Shown: positions 33,049 through 44,168 of the stretch, piece by piece
How the letters are laid out: each line of letters begins with the position of its first letter
How positions within the stretch are numbered: position 1 is the first letter of the stretch
NCBI GenBank assembly: GCA_002077065.1
Contig: NAJO01000057.1
Location: forward strand, 1 to 64,000
Source: Cryoendolithus antarcticus
Taxonomy: Eukaryota; Ascomycota; Dothideomycetes; Cladosporiales; Cladosporiaceae
DNA: 64,000 bases
Direction: 5' to 3'
The notes under the pieces: model-generated
The model's input: the letters and a program-made list of their open reading frames with translations, nothing else
Databases searched by the model: none
What the model was told of the DNA's origin: nothing
Made by a program: the position numbers and the translations under genes

Positions 33049-35355
33049 TCATGAACCCAGGTTCCCTCTTGTCACGCTCAGATCCAAAACATCGCTCCCA
33101 TTACCATACCACTCCTCCCAGTCCCTGATACTCTCAGCATTTTCCCTCCCGAATCCCTTCAACAACCTCTCACTCTCTTCCGCGTCCCCTCTCGACGTCC
33201 TCCCAGCTTTTTCCCTCGTCCTGCCCTTCGCTCCCTGACCCCAGATCCTCTCCCCATCCCCAGAAATCCAAGACCCAATCTTCCTGAAAGTGAGACTGAT
33301 CCTCTGGCCTCCATAGGCCCCTTCCGCATCACTAAATTCCGCTTCCCGTCGCTTGTCAGCTTTGATACCGTGCAGCCACTCTGCGTTCGTCTGCAGAGAC
33401 ATCAGAACGGCCGAGTTGTGTTCCAGCTGGACTTTGACGATCTTGCGTTCCGCTCCGGGCGTAACAGACGAGCGCTTGGAGCGCAAACGCATGACTCGCT
33501 CAGCGCCGAACGAGACGTTGACTACGAAGGTATCAGGAACGATGTCGAGAGTTTTGTCACTGTGCTCGTGTATTTCGTCCTTGCGATCTCGATAGTGTTG
33601 GATCAAGCAATGGTTCAGCTCGTGTCCACAAAGTTCTTGAGCGGCCAAGCGAACGGTATCCACAGTCGGTGTCCAGGTTGTAGAGAGCAGCGTGGCATCT
33701 GAAGGGTGGCGGTAGATGGGCTGTGTGCCGTCTTCCTGTACTGTAGCTTGGCAGCACACCAGACGTGGCACCGGCGATGCTTGATGGTACAGAGGTCGGA
33801 AGTTGACTTCAGACATGAGAGCTGGGAAGACGGAAGAGGCAAGAGGTGTGGGGAGGAGCTGCTGGGTTATGGATGAGCCTGCGCTGGCTAGGTGATTGTC
33901 TTGGCGTAGAAGCGGATACGTGCTACTCGAAGACGGAGCCGGTGACAGCGGTCGTGTCTGTGTGGTATTGAGGGAGTATTTGTGAGTTTCATGGGTGTCC
34001 TGACCTGATCCAGATGCTCGCGTGGCATCTCCATTGCCCACGACGGCCGATGAGAAATCTGCGTCCGGCTCAGCGCAATGCGCCGGATCTATCCTCTGCT
34101 GACCTGCGGAGGGTATGTCCTCGCCGGAGGCGGCGACTTCGTCTTCGCGTAGCTCGGCGTTCTCCTCGCGACAGCTGGCCTGGACACTCTTGTCTGGTTG
34201 TGTGTCGGGTACAGCGGCTGCCTTGGTCGCAGAGCTTGCAGAGTGGCCAAAGTCGGTGACAGAGTTTTTCGCATTGCCTGTGTCCACACCTTGTAAGTCT
34301 TTTCTTGTCTTCATATCCATTGATAGCTCCAAAGCTATCGAGGGGGAAGAGCAATAACATACGGATGGCAGGTCATCGTCTACTGCATCTTCTTCATCGC
34401 TATCTGCTTCTAGCAGGTTCGATAGCTTGGCATCAGACGTATCTTCTTCTTCATCATCAACATCAGCTTCCGACTCATCGTCTTCTGACTCACTTTCTTC
34501 GTCGCTGACGCATTGCAGTGGGTTGCGCAGTCTCCCAATGACTGCAGTGCTGTGCAGAACTTTCGCCTCCATAACCTTTACGAGACGACTGACAGCCAAA
34601 TCATGTCGTTCCCGGATCCGATAGCCCAGACAGTCTTCCACAAGTATGACCTTTATGCCGTAGCGTGCTGCGTCCATTGCTGTGGCGTAGACGGATAGAT
34701 TGGTGATGCAGCCTGCGATGTAAAGCTCGGTGATGAGCTTCGAGCGTAGAGACGAGAGGAGTGACGTCGAGTTGAAGGCCGAGTAAAAGCTCTTGACGAT
34801 CTGCATGTCTCGGTCAGGTTTGATGAGCGGTCTGACCCTCTTCGCGTAGTCGGCACCGAAGGAGCCTCGAAGGCATGCTGGTTCTCGCCTCGAAGTCCGT
34901 GTGAGGAAAAGCTCTTCGTCGCCTGAAGCCGACGGTCTGCGTGGCTTGCCAGTGGGTCTCCTCGAAGACGAGCTCGCATCTGCGCCACACTTCGAGCAAT
35001 CCGCTTCAGCTTTGCGTTTCTTTGAGGATTTTGACCGCTCAGGGCTTGACCTCGCTTCGGCCAGGCTGTCGCATCTGGGTGAGGCCGCGCTCAACGTGAC
35101 TACATTGCAGCCTTCGTCGTCCATCTCACTAGGATGCCGAGTGTTTTCGAACTCGGTTCGCACCCATATCACACTTCCATGATTTCTGAATTCAGTGACT
35201 AGCCTGTCGAGTCGATCGAAGTAGCCCGCGTCAAAGGTGACCGGGAGCTTGCCATTTGGCGAGACAAAGTCCTGCTGCAGTCCAGTCAAGATCAAGCCTC
35301 TCCTCGTCTGCAGTCCAGTCGACTTCTGCGAGAGCAATGCCAGTAGTGAAGACAT
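33049..35355 (-). CDS. Fusion of isochorismatase-like hydrolase and AlkB-type 2OG-Fe(II) dioxygenase
   Basis: One continuous frame of 768 residues. Residues 18-250 form an isochorismatase-like cysteine-hydrolase domain: GLILTGLQQDF (acid Asp29), VIWVRTEFE, then AGCITNLSVYATAMDAARYG and VILVEDCLGYR. The nucleophile position, normally Cys in the TN-x-CV motif, is Ser221. A long Asp/Glu/Ser-rich linker (about 275-480) follows. The C-terminal part (about 510-700) is an AlkB-like dioxygenase: iron ligands His598, Asp600 (HSD) and His662 (WLHGI), and the R-x5-R 2-oxoglutarate motif Arg685-Arg691 (RISLTFR). VSFGAERVMRLR and LEHNSAVLM match ALKBH2/3-type enzymes, which demethylate alkylated bases. 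The fusion implies a nucleic-acid repair or modification role; the hydrolase part may be non-enzymatic. A GTATGT at about 34362 would be a good donor, but the frame continues through it. Confidence 0.87.
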   Translation of the reverse strand: MSSLLALLSQKSTGLQTRRGLILTGLQQDFVSPNGKLPVTFDAGYFDRLDRLVTEFRNHGSVIWVRTEFENTRHPSEMDDEGCNVVTLSAASPRCDSLAEARSSPERSKSSKKRKAEADCSKCGADASSSSRRPTGKPRRPSASGDEELFLTRTSRREPACLRGSFGADYAKRVRPLIKPDRDMQIVKSFYSAFNSTSLLSSLRSKLITELYIAGCITNLSVYATAMDAARYGIKVILVEDCLGYRIRERHDLAVSRLVKVMEAKVLHSTAVIGRLRNPLQCVSDEESESEDDESEADVDDEEEDTSDAKLSNLLEADSDEEDAVDDDLPSVCYCSSPSIALELSMDMKTRKDLQGVDTGNAKNSVTDFGHSASSATKAAAVPDTQPDKSVQASCREENAELREDEVAASGEDIPSAGQQRIDPAHCAEPDADFSSAVVGNGDATRASGSGQDTHETHKYSLNTTQTRPLSPAPSSSSTYPLLRQDNHLASAGSSITQQLLPTPLASSVFPALMSEVNFRPLYHQASPVPRLVCCQATVQEDGTQPIYRHPSDATLLSTTWTPTVDTVRLAAQELCGHELNHCLIQHYRDRKDEIHEHSDKTLDIVPDTFVVNVSFGAERVMRLRSKRSSVTPGAERKIVKVQLEHNSAVLMSLQTNAEWLHGIKADKRREAEFSDAEGAYGGQRISLTFRKIGSWISGDGERIWGQGAKGRTREKAGRTSRGDAEESERLLKGFGRENAESIRDWEEWYGNGSDVLDLSVTRGNLGS

Positions 35356-37135
35356 ATTGTCCAGTGGCGTTGTCTGCCAGGAAGCCCAGGTCTGATACGG
35401 TGAGAACAGCCAAAGTCACTGATGGACAAAGTAAGAGAGGACATACGCAAGATCCCACCATCAGGCGGACCTCACGCTTACATCTTCCTCATCATTCCAT
35501 ACCGACACAGCGGTTCACTCTCCCTTCGCAAAAGCAGCAAGCTCGCCAGCGGCACGCCAACCCACCAAGAACCCAGTGCTTCCGTCAGAACGTACCACCC
35601 GAGCAATGTGTATCGCTTCCGCAGTACTGGGACACGCTCATGACCTGCCACTATATCACTAGCAGCTCTCAGCCGGTGTACTCTCGACGCGCTGCTGAAC
35701 GACGATATCGGAGACCCTGGCGCACTCTACTGCGAGCCAGATGGAAGCAAGCTCTTGTGGCTGCCACGCTGCGGGCAAGGATGCAACGTGGGCCAACATG
35801 CACGATTTTTCATGCTAGGCCAATGGGATTGACGGGGTAGCGGGCCATTAGGCGAAGGTGCGTTTACTGTGCAGCTTGGGGGAGATTTCCCACGGCACCG
35901 CCCGGAGCGTTTCATGTGAAGGGTACAAGGATTAAGCCGTCTCACGTTCTGAAGACAACGATGGTGATGTACGTTGCGAGCAGGCAGGCCTGGGAGAGGT
36001 TCGCCGGTGTCAGATGACGCTGAAGAAATGATGTTGTGCAAGGTGATCGAACTGCAGCTGCGATGCCGCGTCAAGCGGGTGCCGTGAGGTAACGAAGATT
36101 GATAAAACGGCCTCGTGATGCCGGGTCGAGTCAAACACCTTATTGCATCGCGTAAGGGAATATATATAGGTGTACGGGGAGTAGATGCATCGACTGCAGC
36201 TGTCCGTCATCTGTCGAGATTGTCGGCATGTAGATGGCGCAATATTCTTTCACGATAGCAAGCAACGTGCTCATGGCTACGTCCAGACAGCCTGCTCGCA
36301 GGGCTTTGAAGACCTCACCCTGAAAGAGCGTCTGGCTGATGTGCCTACTCTAATGATGTCCAGCTCAACTCACGCCTCCCATGCACAACCGTTAAACCCC
36401 ACGTACCCTGCCCAGTCTGCCACGCGGCATAAATTGCATATCGTGACGTGACCAGTCGCAATTTGCTAGACGCAAATCAACGGCGCTTGTGCATAGGGCG
36501 ACGACATGGGCTGTAAAGCATCGCTACCGAAAGAACCACCATCTACCTGCCTGATCGAGAGGGCTGGCGAACGATGTGCGCTACGACCACGGCGTCAAAG
36601 CCGACGTGAGAACGCGCGTGAGGATTCAGGCTGAAGCTGAGGAAAATGAGTACAACAGGCTGTCATAGATGAACTGGCCAGTCGTGGAGAGTACAAGCCA
36701 GGCGGATTTGTAAAGGGCAACATGGTATCATTCATATTTTTGCACCTGCCATCTCACCCTACACTCCACCTTGCCCGACCAGCTGTGCCGCTCGGCCACC
36801 TCAACGCCAGCTCGTCCATGGGAGAGCAATCCTCATGACAGTCATTCACCATGACGCCGAACACCAGTCACGCCTCCCCACACCAAGTATACACAGCCAA
36901 TAATTTCTGGCCCTTGATCATGTACAACGAACGTCCAATTCGCTCCAACTCTCAGCTTCCTTACGGGTCCAGCTTGAGGTAGCCCACGTACTGCCCTTCC
37001 AGTCCTTGTCTCGTTCGACCGAGATTCGTCTCACCGCTCGACACAGGCACGTAGAGCGGGCCGTCAAGGAGCCGTTCCTAATGACTTCAATGCTGTCAGC
37101 ATCATCGCCCGAACTGACAGACATTAAGTGGCCAC
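35356..37135. other. 1.8-kb interval with a TATA-like site
   Basis: No recognised coding region. A plus-strand AATATATATAGG (about 36161-36172) resembles a TATA box, but the 88-codon frame just downstream (36185-36451) shows no known domain. The upstream part must contain the promoter of the isochorismatase-AlkB gene. Confidence 0.4.
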
Positions 37136-39019
37136 TCACCTCCTTTGGCCCTGCATCTGCATGCCCTGCCCTTGCATACCCTGGCCCATCATGCCATAGG
37201 GATTATTGTACTGATGTCCGCCATCACCAGTGATCTGCTGCATAGCTTGAGCAGTCAAGCCTTGTGCTTGACTTACCGGGCACTCCTTGTGCGCAAGTAA
37301 TAGCGTCTTCAGTCCTACGATTTCTTCCCTTAGCTGCGTAACAGTCGCAGCAAGCGCGTCATTCTCCGTAGAGAAGATCTCGACCTTCTGCTGCAGGTTC
37401 GCGAGCCATTGCTTCTTGCGCTGTCTGCACTTGAGTGCTGCGACGCGATTTCGCTCCAGGAAGTTCTTGCGCTTCTCCTCATCGGTCATTTTCTTGCCGT
37501 CCGGTCCTGTCTCCTCCATCTCGGGGGACTCGCCGTCAAGCATGTCTTCATCGTCTGGCTCAGGCGATTGCTGCATCACTGCGCCGTTGCTATTGCGCGA
37601 GCGCTTGTTGGCGATGCGACTGGGCGTGTCGTCCGACTTGCGCTTCCCACCGACCGCCTTGCCGGTAGAGCCCTTCTTGCCGCGCCCATTCCGTTGCGGC
37701 TTCTGGTCCAGGCTGCCGTCCGAGTAGTCGCCATGACCATTCTCCGTGCTGGCTGAGATGTGGCTGTTGATGCTGTTCTTACCATTGCGGGCATCATTAT
37801 GTTGATCCTGATGCTGCTGCACGCCCTGATAGTTGTGCTGTCGTTGTTGAGGCATTGCGAACTGTTGCTGGCCGCCAGGTCGTCCGCCGTTAGCGAGGAA
37901 CTGAAGGCCCATGGCAGCCTCTTGGCTCTCGTGGTGAGCAAATGGGTCTTGCCCATCTTGCTGCTGACTCTGCTGGTTAGGGTTGTAAGGCTTGCTATCA
38001 AGGTCCGGCTGGATGTTTGGGTTTGATTGCGGCTGTGATGTGACGTTGGGTGGCATGGCAAATTGGTTGTTTTGACTGTGCGCGCGCGCAGTCATAGCAG
38101 TGCGGTGGAAGTCAAGTGTGCCCGGTGTTGCTCCGCCGCTTTGCAGTTGGCTGTATATTGCTTGCGAGTTCGGTGATGGCTGCGGGAACATAGACCCCCC
38201 GCCACCGGGAGTCAGGCCTGATCGTAATGATGATTCGTTCGGCGTGGGGAAGCTGCCGTTGAAGTTATGCTCCCCGCTGAAGTAGTCGTTATTGCTTGTT
38301 GGTCCAGTGAGCATAGCAGGGCTGAGGGGCCCAGAGCGTAATGAACCGGGCCAGCCGGGGGTGACAGCTGGGAGAAGAGAAGCTGGCGAGGTGAGACTGT
38401 TCACGCCAGGCAGCTTAGGTCCCGGGGTCTCTGATGGATTGCCAAACGCGTTCTCGAATGGATTGGGCTCTCTCGAGAACTGACTATGGTTCTGTGAAAA
38501 GTAGTCCGGCTCGCCGTTGCTCTGGGAAGGCTTTGGTGGTGGGGCGAGGGGCGCATTGATCGTCGGTGCAGTATCCTTCGTGTCCACTTCCTCCGGCTGG
38601 TTGATGGTTGGCACTTGGGTCTCTGGTGGGTGGTTAGTCTGGTGATACACTATAATGTCGATATTGCGGTGGCGATGACCTGACTTACCTTGTTTGATAG
38701 CGGGTACGGCCGCGTCTTTGATATCGTCTGGCAGCAGTGTCAGTGACCAATGTTTACCTATCAGTAATATCTGCCAATCGTGTTGACCACTGTTGTGCTT
38801 GTATTCACGTTCAACGCCCGATGACGAAATGGTTCGTCGATCTCGAGAAGGCGGGATAATGGGGATTAATGGGGGCAAATGGAACTGGGGAAGGAGCGAC
38901 AACAGTAACGTACCTGCTGAGTTGATTGTTCCTCGGGTCGTTCGCGGCGACGAGGTATTGCTCTTGTTGCCGACACGAGGTGAACTGGTCTCTAGGTTGC
39001 GCGAGGCGACTGCAGCCAT
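37136..39019 (-). CDS. atf1: ATF/CREB-type bZIP stress transcription factor (Atf1/AtfA)
   Basis: Exons 39019-38914, 38727-38689 and 38622-37136 give 543 residues. Both introns have good GTACGT/GTAAGT donors and CCAG acceptors. The N-terminal half carries the fungal Aft1 motifs, including PDYFSQNHSQFSREPNPFENAFG and SLTSPASLLPAVTPGWPGSLRSGPLSPAMLTGP. A Gln/Asn-rich middle follows. The bZIP lies at about 432-495: basic region KNFLERNRVAALKCRQRKKQWL and a leucine zipper continuing through ENDALAATVTQLREEIVGL. Such factors act downstream of the Sty1/Hog1 stress MAPK and bind CRE sites as dimers, controlling stress tolerance, conidia and secondary metabolites. The TGA stop overlaps a GTGAGT sequence, so an alternative 3' splice form is conceivable. 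Confidence 0.93.
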   Translation of the reverse strand: MAAVASRNLETSSPRVGNKSNTSSPRTTRGTINSAGTLLLSLLPQFHLPPLIPIIPPSRDRRTISSSGVEREYKHNSGQHDWQILLIGKHWSLTLLPDDIKDAAVPAIKQGKSGHRHRNIDIIVYHQTNHPPETQVPTINQPEEVDTKDTAPTINAPLAPPPKPSQSNGEPDYFSQNHSQFSREPNPFENAFGNPSETPGPKLPGVNSLTSPASLLPAVTPGWPGSLRSGPLSPAMLTGPTSNNDYFSGEHNFNGSFPTPNESSLRSGLTPGGGGSMFPQPSPNSQAIYSQLQSGGATPGTLDFHRTAMTARAHSQNNQFAMPPNVTSQPQSNPNIQPDLDSKPYNPNQQSQQQDGQDPFAHHESQEAAMGLQFLANGGRPGGQQQFAMPQQRQHNYQGVQQHQDQHNDARNGKNSINSHISASTENGHGDYSDGSLDQKPQRNGRGKKGSTGKAVGGKRKSDDTPSRIANKRSRNSNGAVMQQSPEPDDEDMLDGESPEMEETGPDGKKMTDEEKRKNFLERNRVAALKCRQRKKQWLANLQQKVEIFSTENDALAATVTQLREEIVGLKTLLLAHKECPVSQAQGLTAQAMQQITGDGGHQYNNPYGMMGQGMQGQGMQMQGQRR

Positions 39020-39021
39020 TA

Positions 39022-39029
39022 TGACGTCG
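39022..39029 (+). promoter_or_regulatory. CRE-like site at the bZIP gene start
   Basis: TGACGTCG matches the ATF/CREB site TGACGTCA at seven of eight bases and lies three bases upstream of the bZIP start codon, inside the 5' leader. Autoregulation is only a possibility. Confidence 0.35.
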
Positions 39030-39114
39030 CGTGGTGGCTGCTTCCTTGATGATGATGATGCGGGCGCAGCTGCTTGGGCTTCTTATAAACTGCTTCGTCT
39101 CTTTACACGACTCC

Positions 39115-39125
39115 TTTATATATCT
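39115..39125 (-). promoter_or_regulatory. TATA box of the bZIP gene
   Basis: On the minus strand the sequence ATATATAAAGG lies about 100 bases upstream of the start codon, a reasonable distance for a fungal TATA element with a short leader. Confidence 0.5.
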
Positions 39126-42100
39126 CTTTCGGCTGTCGATGAGCATGTCAGTAAACGCTCATTTTCGAGACTGCACAACTCGACGGACTGCAGATGCGAT
39201 GTACGAGGAATAAATTTCTCGAGATGTTCCCGCCAGCTCCGGTGGCGAAGAGCTTTCAATCGCCTCTTCACTCGAACTACGACAGCTGCGCACTGCTCAT
39301 GGCAATGCAGATCCATCGGGAATTCATCGTACTCACATTCTGGATGCTCTCAATGAACAGCCTGTGAGTGCTATGGCACGCCTGATGTCGCAGCGATGCT
39401 TGGGACGCCTTACAAGGGACGCCGTCACCGATATTGCGACGACGACAACGAACGCTGCTCAGAGACAACGCAGCCGTTTCTCGTGTATCTGATGTTTCAA
39501 TCGTTGACTGTGTATCTGACTGCTGTGGCTGTGCCTCCTTGTCGTGGCACCTTGGTTCTCGATTCGGCGACGTGATCCAGATGCGCGGTGATGCTGAGAA
39601 ATTGTTGACGTAGAGGGTGACGTAGCGAGGAAAAGGCGGTGATGGCAGGTGGGAAGTTCGCGTACGTTTTGATCGCCAATCAGCCGCGCCACCCCGCAAT
39701 GAGGGATGTGCCGACGGCATTCACGAGATTGCTTTGAAATCGTTCGTACCTTCCTCTTTGTCTCGATGTCGTTTTGGAAAGTGCGAACGTATACGCCGCA
39801 GTGAGTTGGCAGTACTATGTTGAGTGAAGATTGTGGAAAAAAGCGGCGTCCTCGACTGGCTGATGTGTTTATGCTGACCATTAGCATCTTGCATTTTGCC
39901 GAGCTCCCATTCGCAATCACGGATCTCGATTGAGCTTTCGGGACGCGCCACACCAAGACTCGGAACTCTGTCCGGTGCCGCAACACATCATGTAAACACG
40001 CTTGCTGTGCTTTGCAGGCTGAACGCCCGAACGCGTCAGTAGTCGACAATCATGCATTGGGAGATACGCCGCTTCTCAGATAAGAATCACGATGAGAAGG
40101 ACCTCTCACTGGCATGTCAGGTCGTGTTGCACGCGCGGGCTCGGCGACAGAAGCCGAGAACGGCTTTCATCTCGTTATCAGAACGCGTACAAATCGAAGC
40201 GCGCCGAGAGTCCAATGACCCACCAGACGCAGTGAGGCTGCCCGTCACTCGGGCTTGTGTTTGCCAGCATGGCGTTGACATAGTGACAAGTCACGCCGAC
40301 ACATCGGGTTCCGTCAGGCACATGCTGAAGTGGAAAGCCTTGAATCGACGGATGGCCGTCTCTTGACCTTCAGCAAGCACCAAGAGTCCGAGACTACCAG
40401 AATAGGAGCTCGACCACAATCGCTTGACCTTCCAGGCTCTAGATGCAGAGCCTGCACTTCTCATTGCGAGTGGCTCGTAGGGGAATACGCAGAATCCAGA
40501 CCGCATGCTTCCAGTTACGATGACTGGTGGCGAAAGCTTGCTAAATTGGTCGAAAGCATCCGCACCAGCCAGAGTCGGTCCTGTGAGCACTTGCAGACTC
40601 CCATTGCGTCCTACAGAGACTGTGCATGTGGGACATGCGTCTATACCTCGTCCGGCCACCATATGTCGCACATTGCGTCCAGGTAAGGTAGGCTCTCATC
40701 TCTTTCTTATACCTCACCACATGGCAGCGATTCATGTGAGAAGAGGGGTAGCAGGATGGGTGGAGGTGGTCCGTTGGTCGTCCAAACAGACATTCTGAGT
40801 TGCCGTCATATGTCTTGGCGCGTCAAGTCCGACTTCATGGCATGGTCATGGAATTAAGACACACTCCGACTGGGTGAGCGGATACTTCCAAGCCCTTCGA
40901 CGTTTCCAATCTCAGACCCAAGTTCGTGGTCTTCCACCTGCTCTTTATTAACGCAGACCATGGGCGCGGCAACGGAGACATGCTGGCCATGTCGCTATTG
41001 GCTTCGAAGCCAGGGCTCTGCGGTGTATGTACAGAAAGATGAAAACTGCTCGCATGACACGACGAACGCCAGGAGCTGAGGAAGTAGGAGACAAGGAGGG
41101 CGTTCGGGACTTTGTTCGTCGTGATCGAAATGAGATGGATGAATGTACCCCTGCCACAAGACGTACCTCCGTGGACTATTTAGCGACCTCGTAGAACACT
41201 CAAGTATTCGCCTCCACTTGCTCGCTAGCCATTCGACATCGCCTGCTAATACATCGAATCCTGAATGTCGTGAGGTGGACAAGTTCTCGAATGTAGACGT
41301 GCCTGATTCTCCACACACCGGGCAGAACTCGGGCTCAGCGCGGCTGAGACGAACTGGAGATGACGATCTCGACGCTCGCCTTGTTCACGCTCGTTTCGTG
41401 CTTCGCGCTTGCAAATGAGCAGTTTATCAATTCACATTCGAAGTGTTTGTCCGTTGTACTCAGCATACCGGGCCATGCCGCTCGCGACGATTCGTCGATT
41501 TTGCGATGCTTCTTGGATTTCGTCGAAATGCAATACCACCACCTCAACCATGCCTTCGCCTGCGGGGACGACTTCAGGGCCGCGGTCACAACAGGCACTC
41601 GACAAGGCTCTAGACCGGCACTCGTATCAATACATCTGGCCGAATTTGAGAGCTCACTGCCTCCGACAGTCCCTACATCCCGACCGTTCACAGTCGAGGC
41701 GGTCTCGCTCCAAAAACGCTAGACCAAACAGAGCCCAGTTTCGGGAAGCTTTCGGGATGCTCGATTGAGAGGTAGGCAGGCCATGCGCATCGCCTTTACT
41801 ATGTCCAAGTGCATCATGCAAATTGCTCTTCTTATATCTCAAATCCGTATCCGCCGAGTCGTTTATCTATCCATCCGGCTGCGTGGTGTATACTACTGAT
41901 CGCACAGGACTGCCGCCCTCGCCAACGCCGCATACACTACGCTCCCCCCGCTGTCGAGTCGGAGCAGTGACAAGACTCCGACACGACTGTTGCTGAGTAC
42001 GACCGCGCGTCGACTACCCCTAAGTCCATCAAGCGCGGAAAACGATCAGGGCTGGCGTTCTGGCGGCGAGGTGACTCGATAAGAGTCACAGATCCAGCAG

Positions 42101-42219
42101 TGTTCAGTACGACAGCTCGAACCGCGCTATCTTATCCTATCCCCCTGGGCTGCCGCAACAGAAAATCTCAGGCAAGTCCTCAGCACTGACGTCCAGTCTC
42201 CGCAATCCCAAGCACCAGC
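39126..42219. other. 3.1-kb gene-poor interval
   Basis: No frame here shows a known domain. The longest (minus, 40049-39459, 196 codons) reads as basic, low-information sequence and overlaps other frames. It separates the divergent bZIP (-) and Cti6-like (+) genes and may be long regulatory DNA. Confidence 0.4.
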
Positions 42220-44168
42220 ATGAGCGAGCCACCGCGCCGCTCCAAGCGTGCCCTCCCAGCAACCTCACCCGACAACCCACCACCCGCCCAACCCACCATT
42301 GAAGCCACTGGCTCTGATAACGAAGAAGAGGAGGAAGTCACGCGCTGCTTGTGCGGTCAGCAAGAATATCCAGGTCCGCCGCTCAGCCCAGCTTTTACGA
42401 CCGAGGACACGCAGTCGGACGATGCAGGCGCGTGGTTCATCTCGTGTGACGGGTGCCATGTGTGGCAGCATGGAGGGTGTGTCGGATTGGCAGACGAGAG
42501 CCAGAGTCCAGAGAAGTACTTCTGCGAGGAGTGTCGGCCGAAGAATCATGACAAGCGGGTGGACTCGAGAGGGTGAGTCGAGCTTTTAATACTGTTGTTC
42601 TCCTACAATTGTCCACGATAAAGCGGAAGAGCAGGGAAGCGTATGTGCGAGGCTTGCAGGGTGGTATGGGCAAAGACCGCTACAGCAGGCTCGTAGCTCA
42701 GCACATGTGCTTGCAGCATGTGATGGCAAGGGAACAGCGAGCATGATATCGAGTACTCTCACCTTTGACTTTAACACATCGCAAGAGACGGAAGCGGTCA
42801 TGGCGCGCTATTACACAGGCTCAGTCGATCGCGCAGCTGCTAAACAAGCTCTTCACAGGCAACGCTACTCCCTCTACCTCCCCGTGACGAGCAAGATCGC
42901 CGCACGCAAGAATAGTATCAGCAGTCGAAGCGATGAGAGATCACGAAAAGAGCGCGCGGAGATTTCGAGAGGTAGCATTGATCCGGCTAGTGGCAAGAGA
43001 AGAGGCACAATCCGAAGTCGGGAGCACGACGATGAGGCCGAGCAAATACAACGAGCCATTGAGGAAAGCAAGAGGGAGGTGGAAGGAGACGGGAAGTCGT
43101 CCAAGTCGTCGAATGGCACGAAGCGGAGTGGGAAGCGGTCGAGGGAGGACAGTAGTGAGGAGTGAGTTGGCCAGCTGCGTTCAGTAAGAAGAGGGTGCTG
43201 ATCATGCAATAGTCGCATAAAGCAAGAAACGAAACGACAGCGCAGAGGGTCAGAGGCATATCCAGCAGCACTTCGCACTTCGGCGATCGAGGACGATACG
43301 GACGACGAAGAAGAGAATACTCCAGCCAGTCGCGCGAAAAAAGCAAGAGCAGATGCAGTACAGACAGCACGACAGATCGAACAACGAGAGAAGGAGAAGG
43401 AGCGCGAAAGGGCAAGGGCTGAAGCGGCCGGGCGTAGACAACAGCGTGCTGGACGCCGAAGAGGTGATGGTCAATCAACCTTCCTGCAAGCACTTCACAC
43501 AATTACTGACACCCGCTGCAGACGGAGAACCCAGCGACGACACTCCAAACCCCACTCGTACTTCTCCCCTCGCATCCTCGCAACCCGACAGTCCACCTCC
43601 TGAATCAACTCACCCAGAGAAGATCTCCCACAAGAAAGGCGCTGGAGCAAAACGAGTAAAGAGGCTAGGAAATAATCAGTACACCAAACACCGCCCAGAC
43701 GGCACCACGACCACCCTCGCCAGCTCCCCACAGTCCAGAAAACGCCATCTCCACGCCTCGACAAGCCTCCCAAGTAGCGGCGACGAAGCACCCGCCACAC
43801 ACAGCGGCGGCAGCACATCCACACCTGTAGACCCAACACCCGCTACCTCTACCCTCACCACGAAAAGTAAATTCCACCACAAATACAAAGCTCACGCCAA
43901 AGCGGACGCCACTAACCCGCCCTCCACTTCTGCCTCATCAACCACGGCCGCGGCTGCAGAGAGGAGCGTGGCGGATATGCTAAGGACTGTGCAGGCATGG
44001 GAGGCGATGCTGGCGAAAGAGATGAGGGAAGCGGAGGTCGATAGGGTGAGGAGTGGGTTTGCTGTGAGGGAGGGGAGGGATCGGGAGTGGGAAGACCGGG
44101 AGGGGGTGTTGAGGGGGTTGAGGGAGATGATTGAGAGGGGCCCGGAGGGGGCGGGGATGGAGGTATGA
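42220..44168 (+). CDS. PHD-finger protein, Cti6-like (Rpd3L histone deacetylase subunit)
   Basis: Exons 42220-42572, 42859-43161, 43213-43463 and 43522-44168 give 517 residues. The N-terminus is acidic, followed by a C4HC3 PHD finger at about 43-105: CLCGQQE, FISCDGCHVWQHGGC and YFCEECRP. Splicing over a 286-nt intron joins DSRG to QRYSLYLPV, the block that follows the PHD finger in Cti6 proteins. A long coiled, charged region follows (about 180-300; EQREKEKERERARAEAAGRR), then a Ser/Thr/Pro-rich stretch and a C-terminal helix (ADMLRTVQAWEAMLAKEMREAEVDR). Cti6 PHD fingers read H3K4 methylation and tie the Rpd3L deacetylase to promoters. The first intron is unusually long; an internal exon within it cannot be excluded. 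Confidence 0.83.

Noticed and set aside
34290..34365. A possible intron (GTATGT...ACAAG) in the isochorismatase-AlkB gene
   Set aside because: Its length (73 nt) would shift the frame and lose the AlkB half. The uninterrupted frame keeps both domains.
36161..36451. TATA-like site followed by an 88-codon frame as a small gene
   Set aside because: The peptide has no recognisable features and there is no further support beyond an AT-rich motif.
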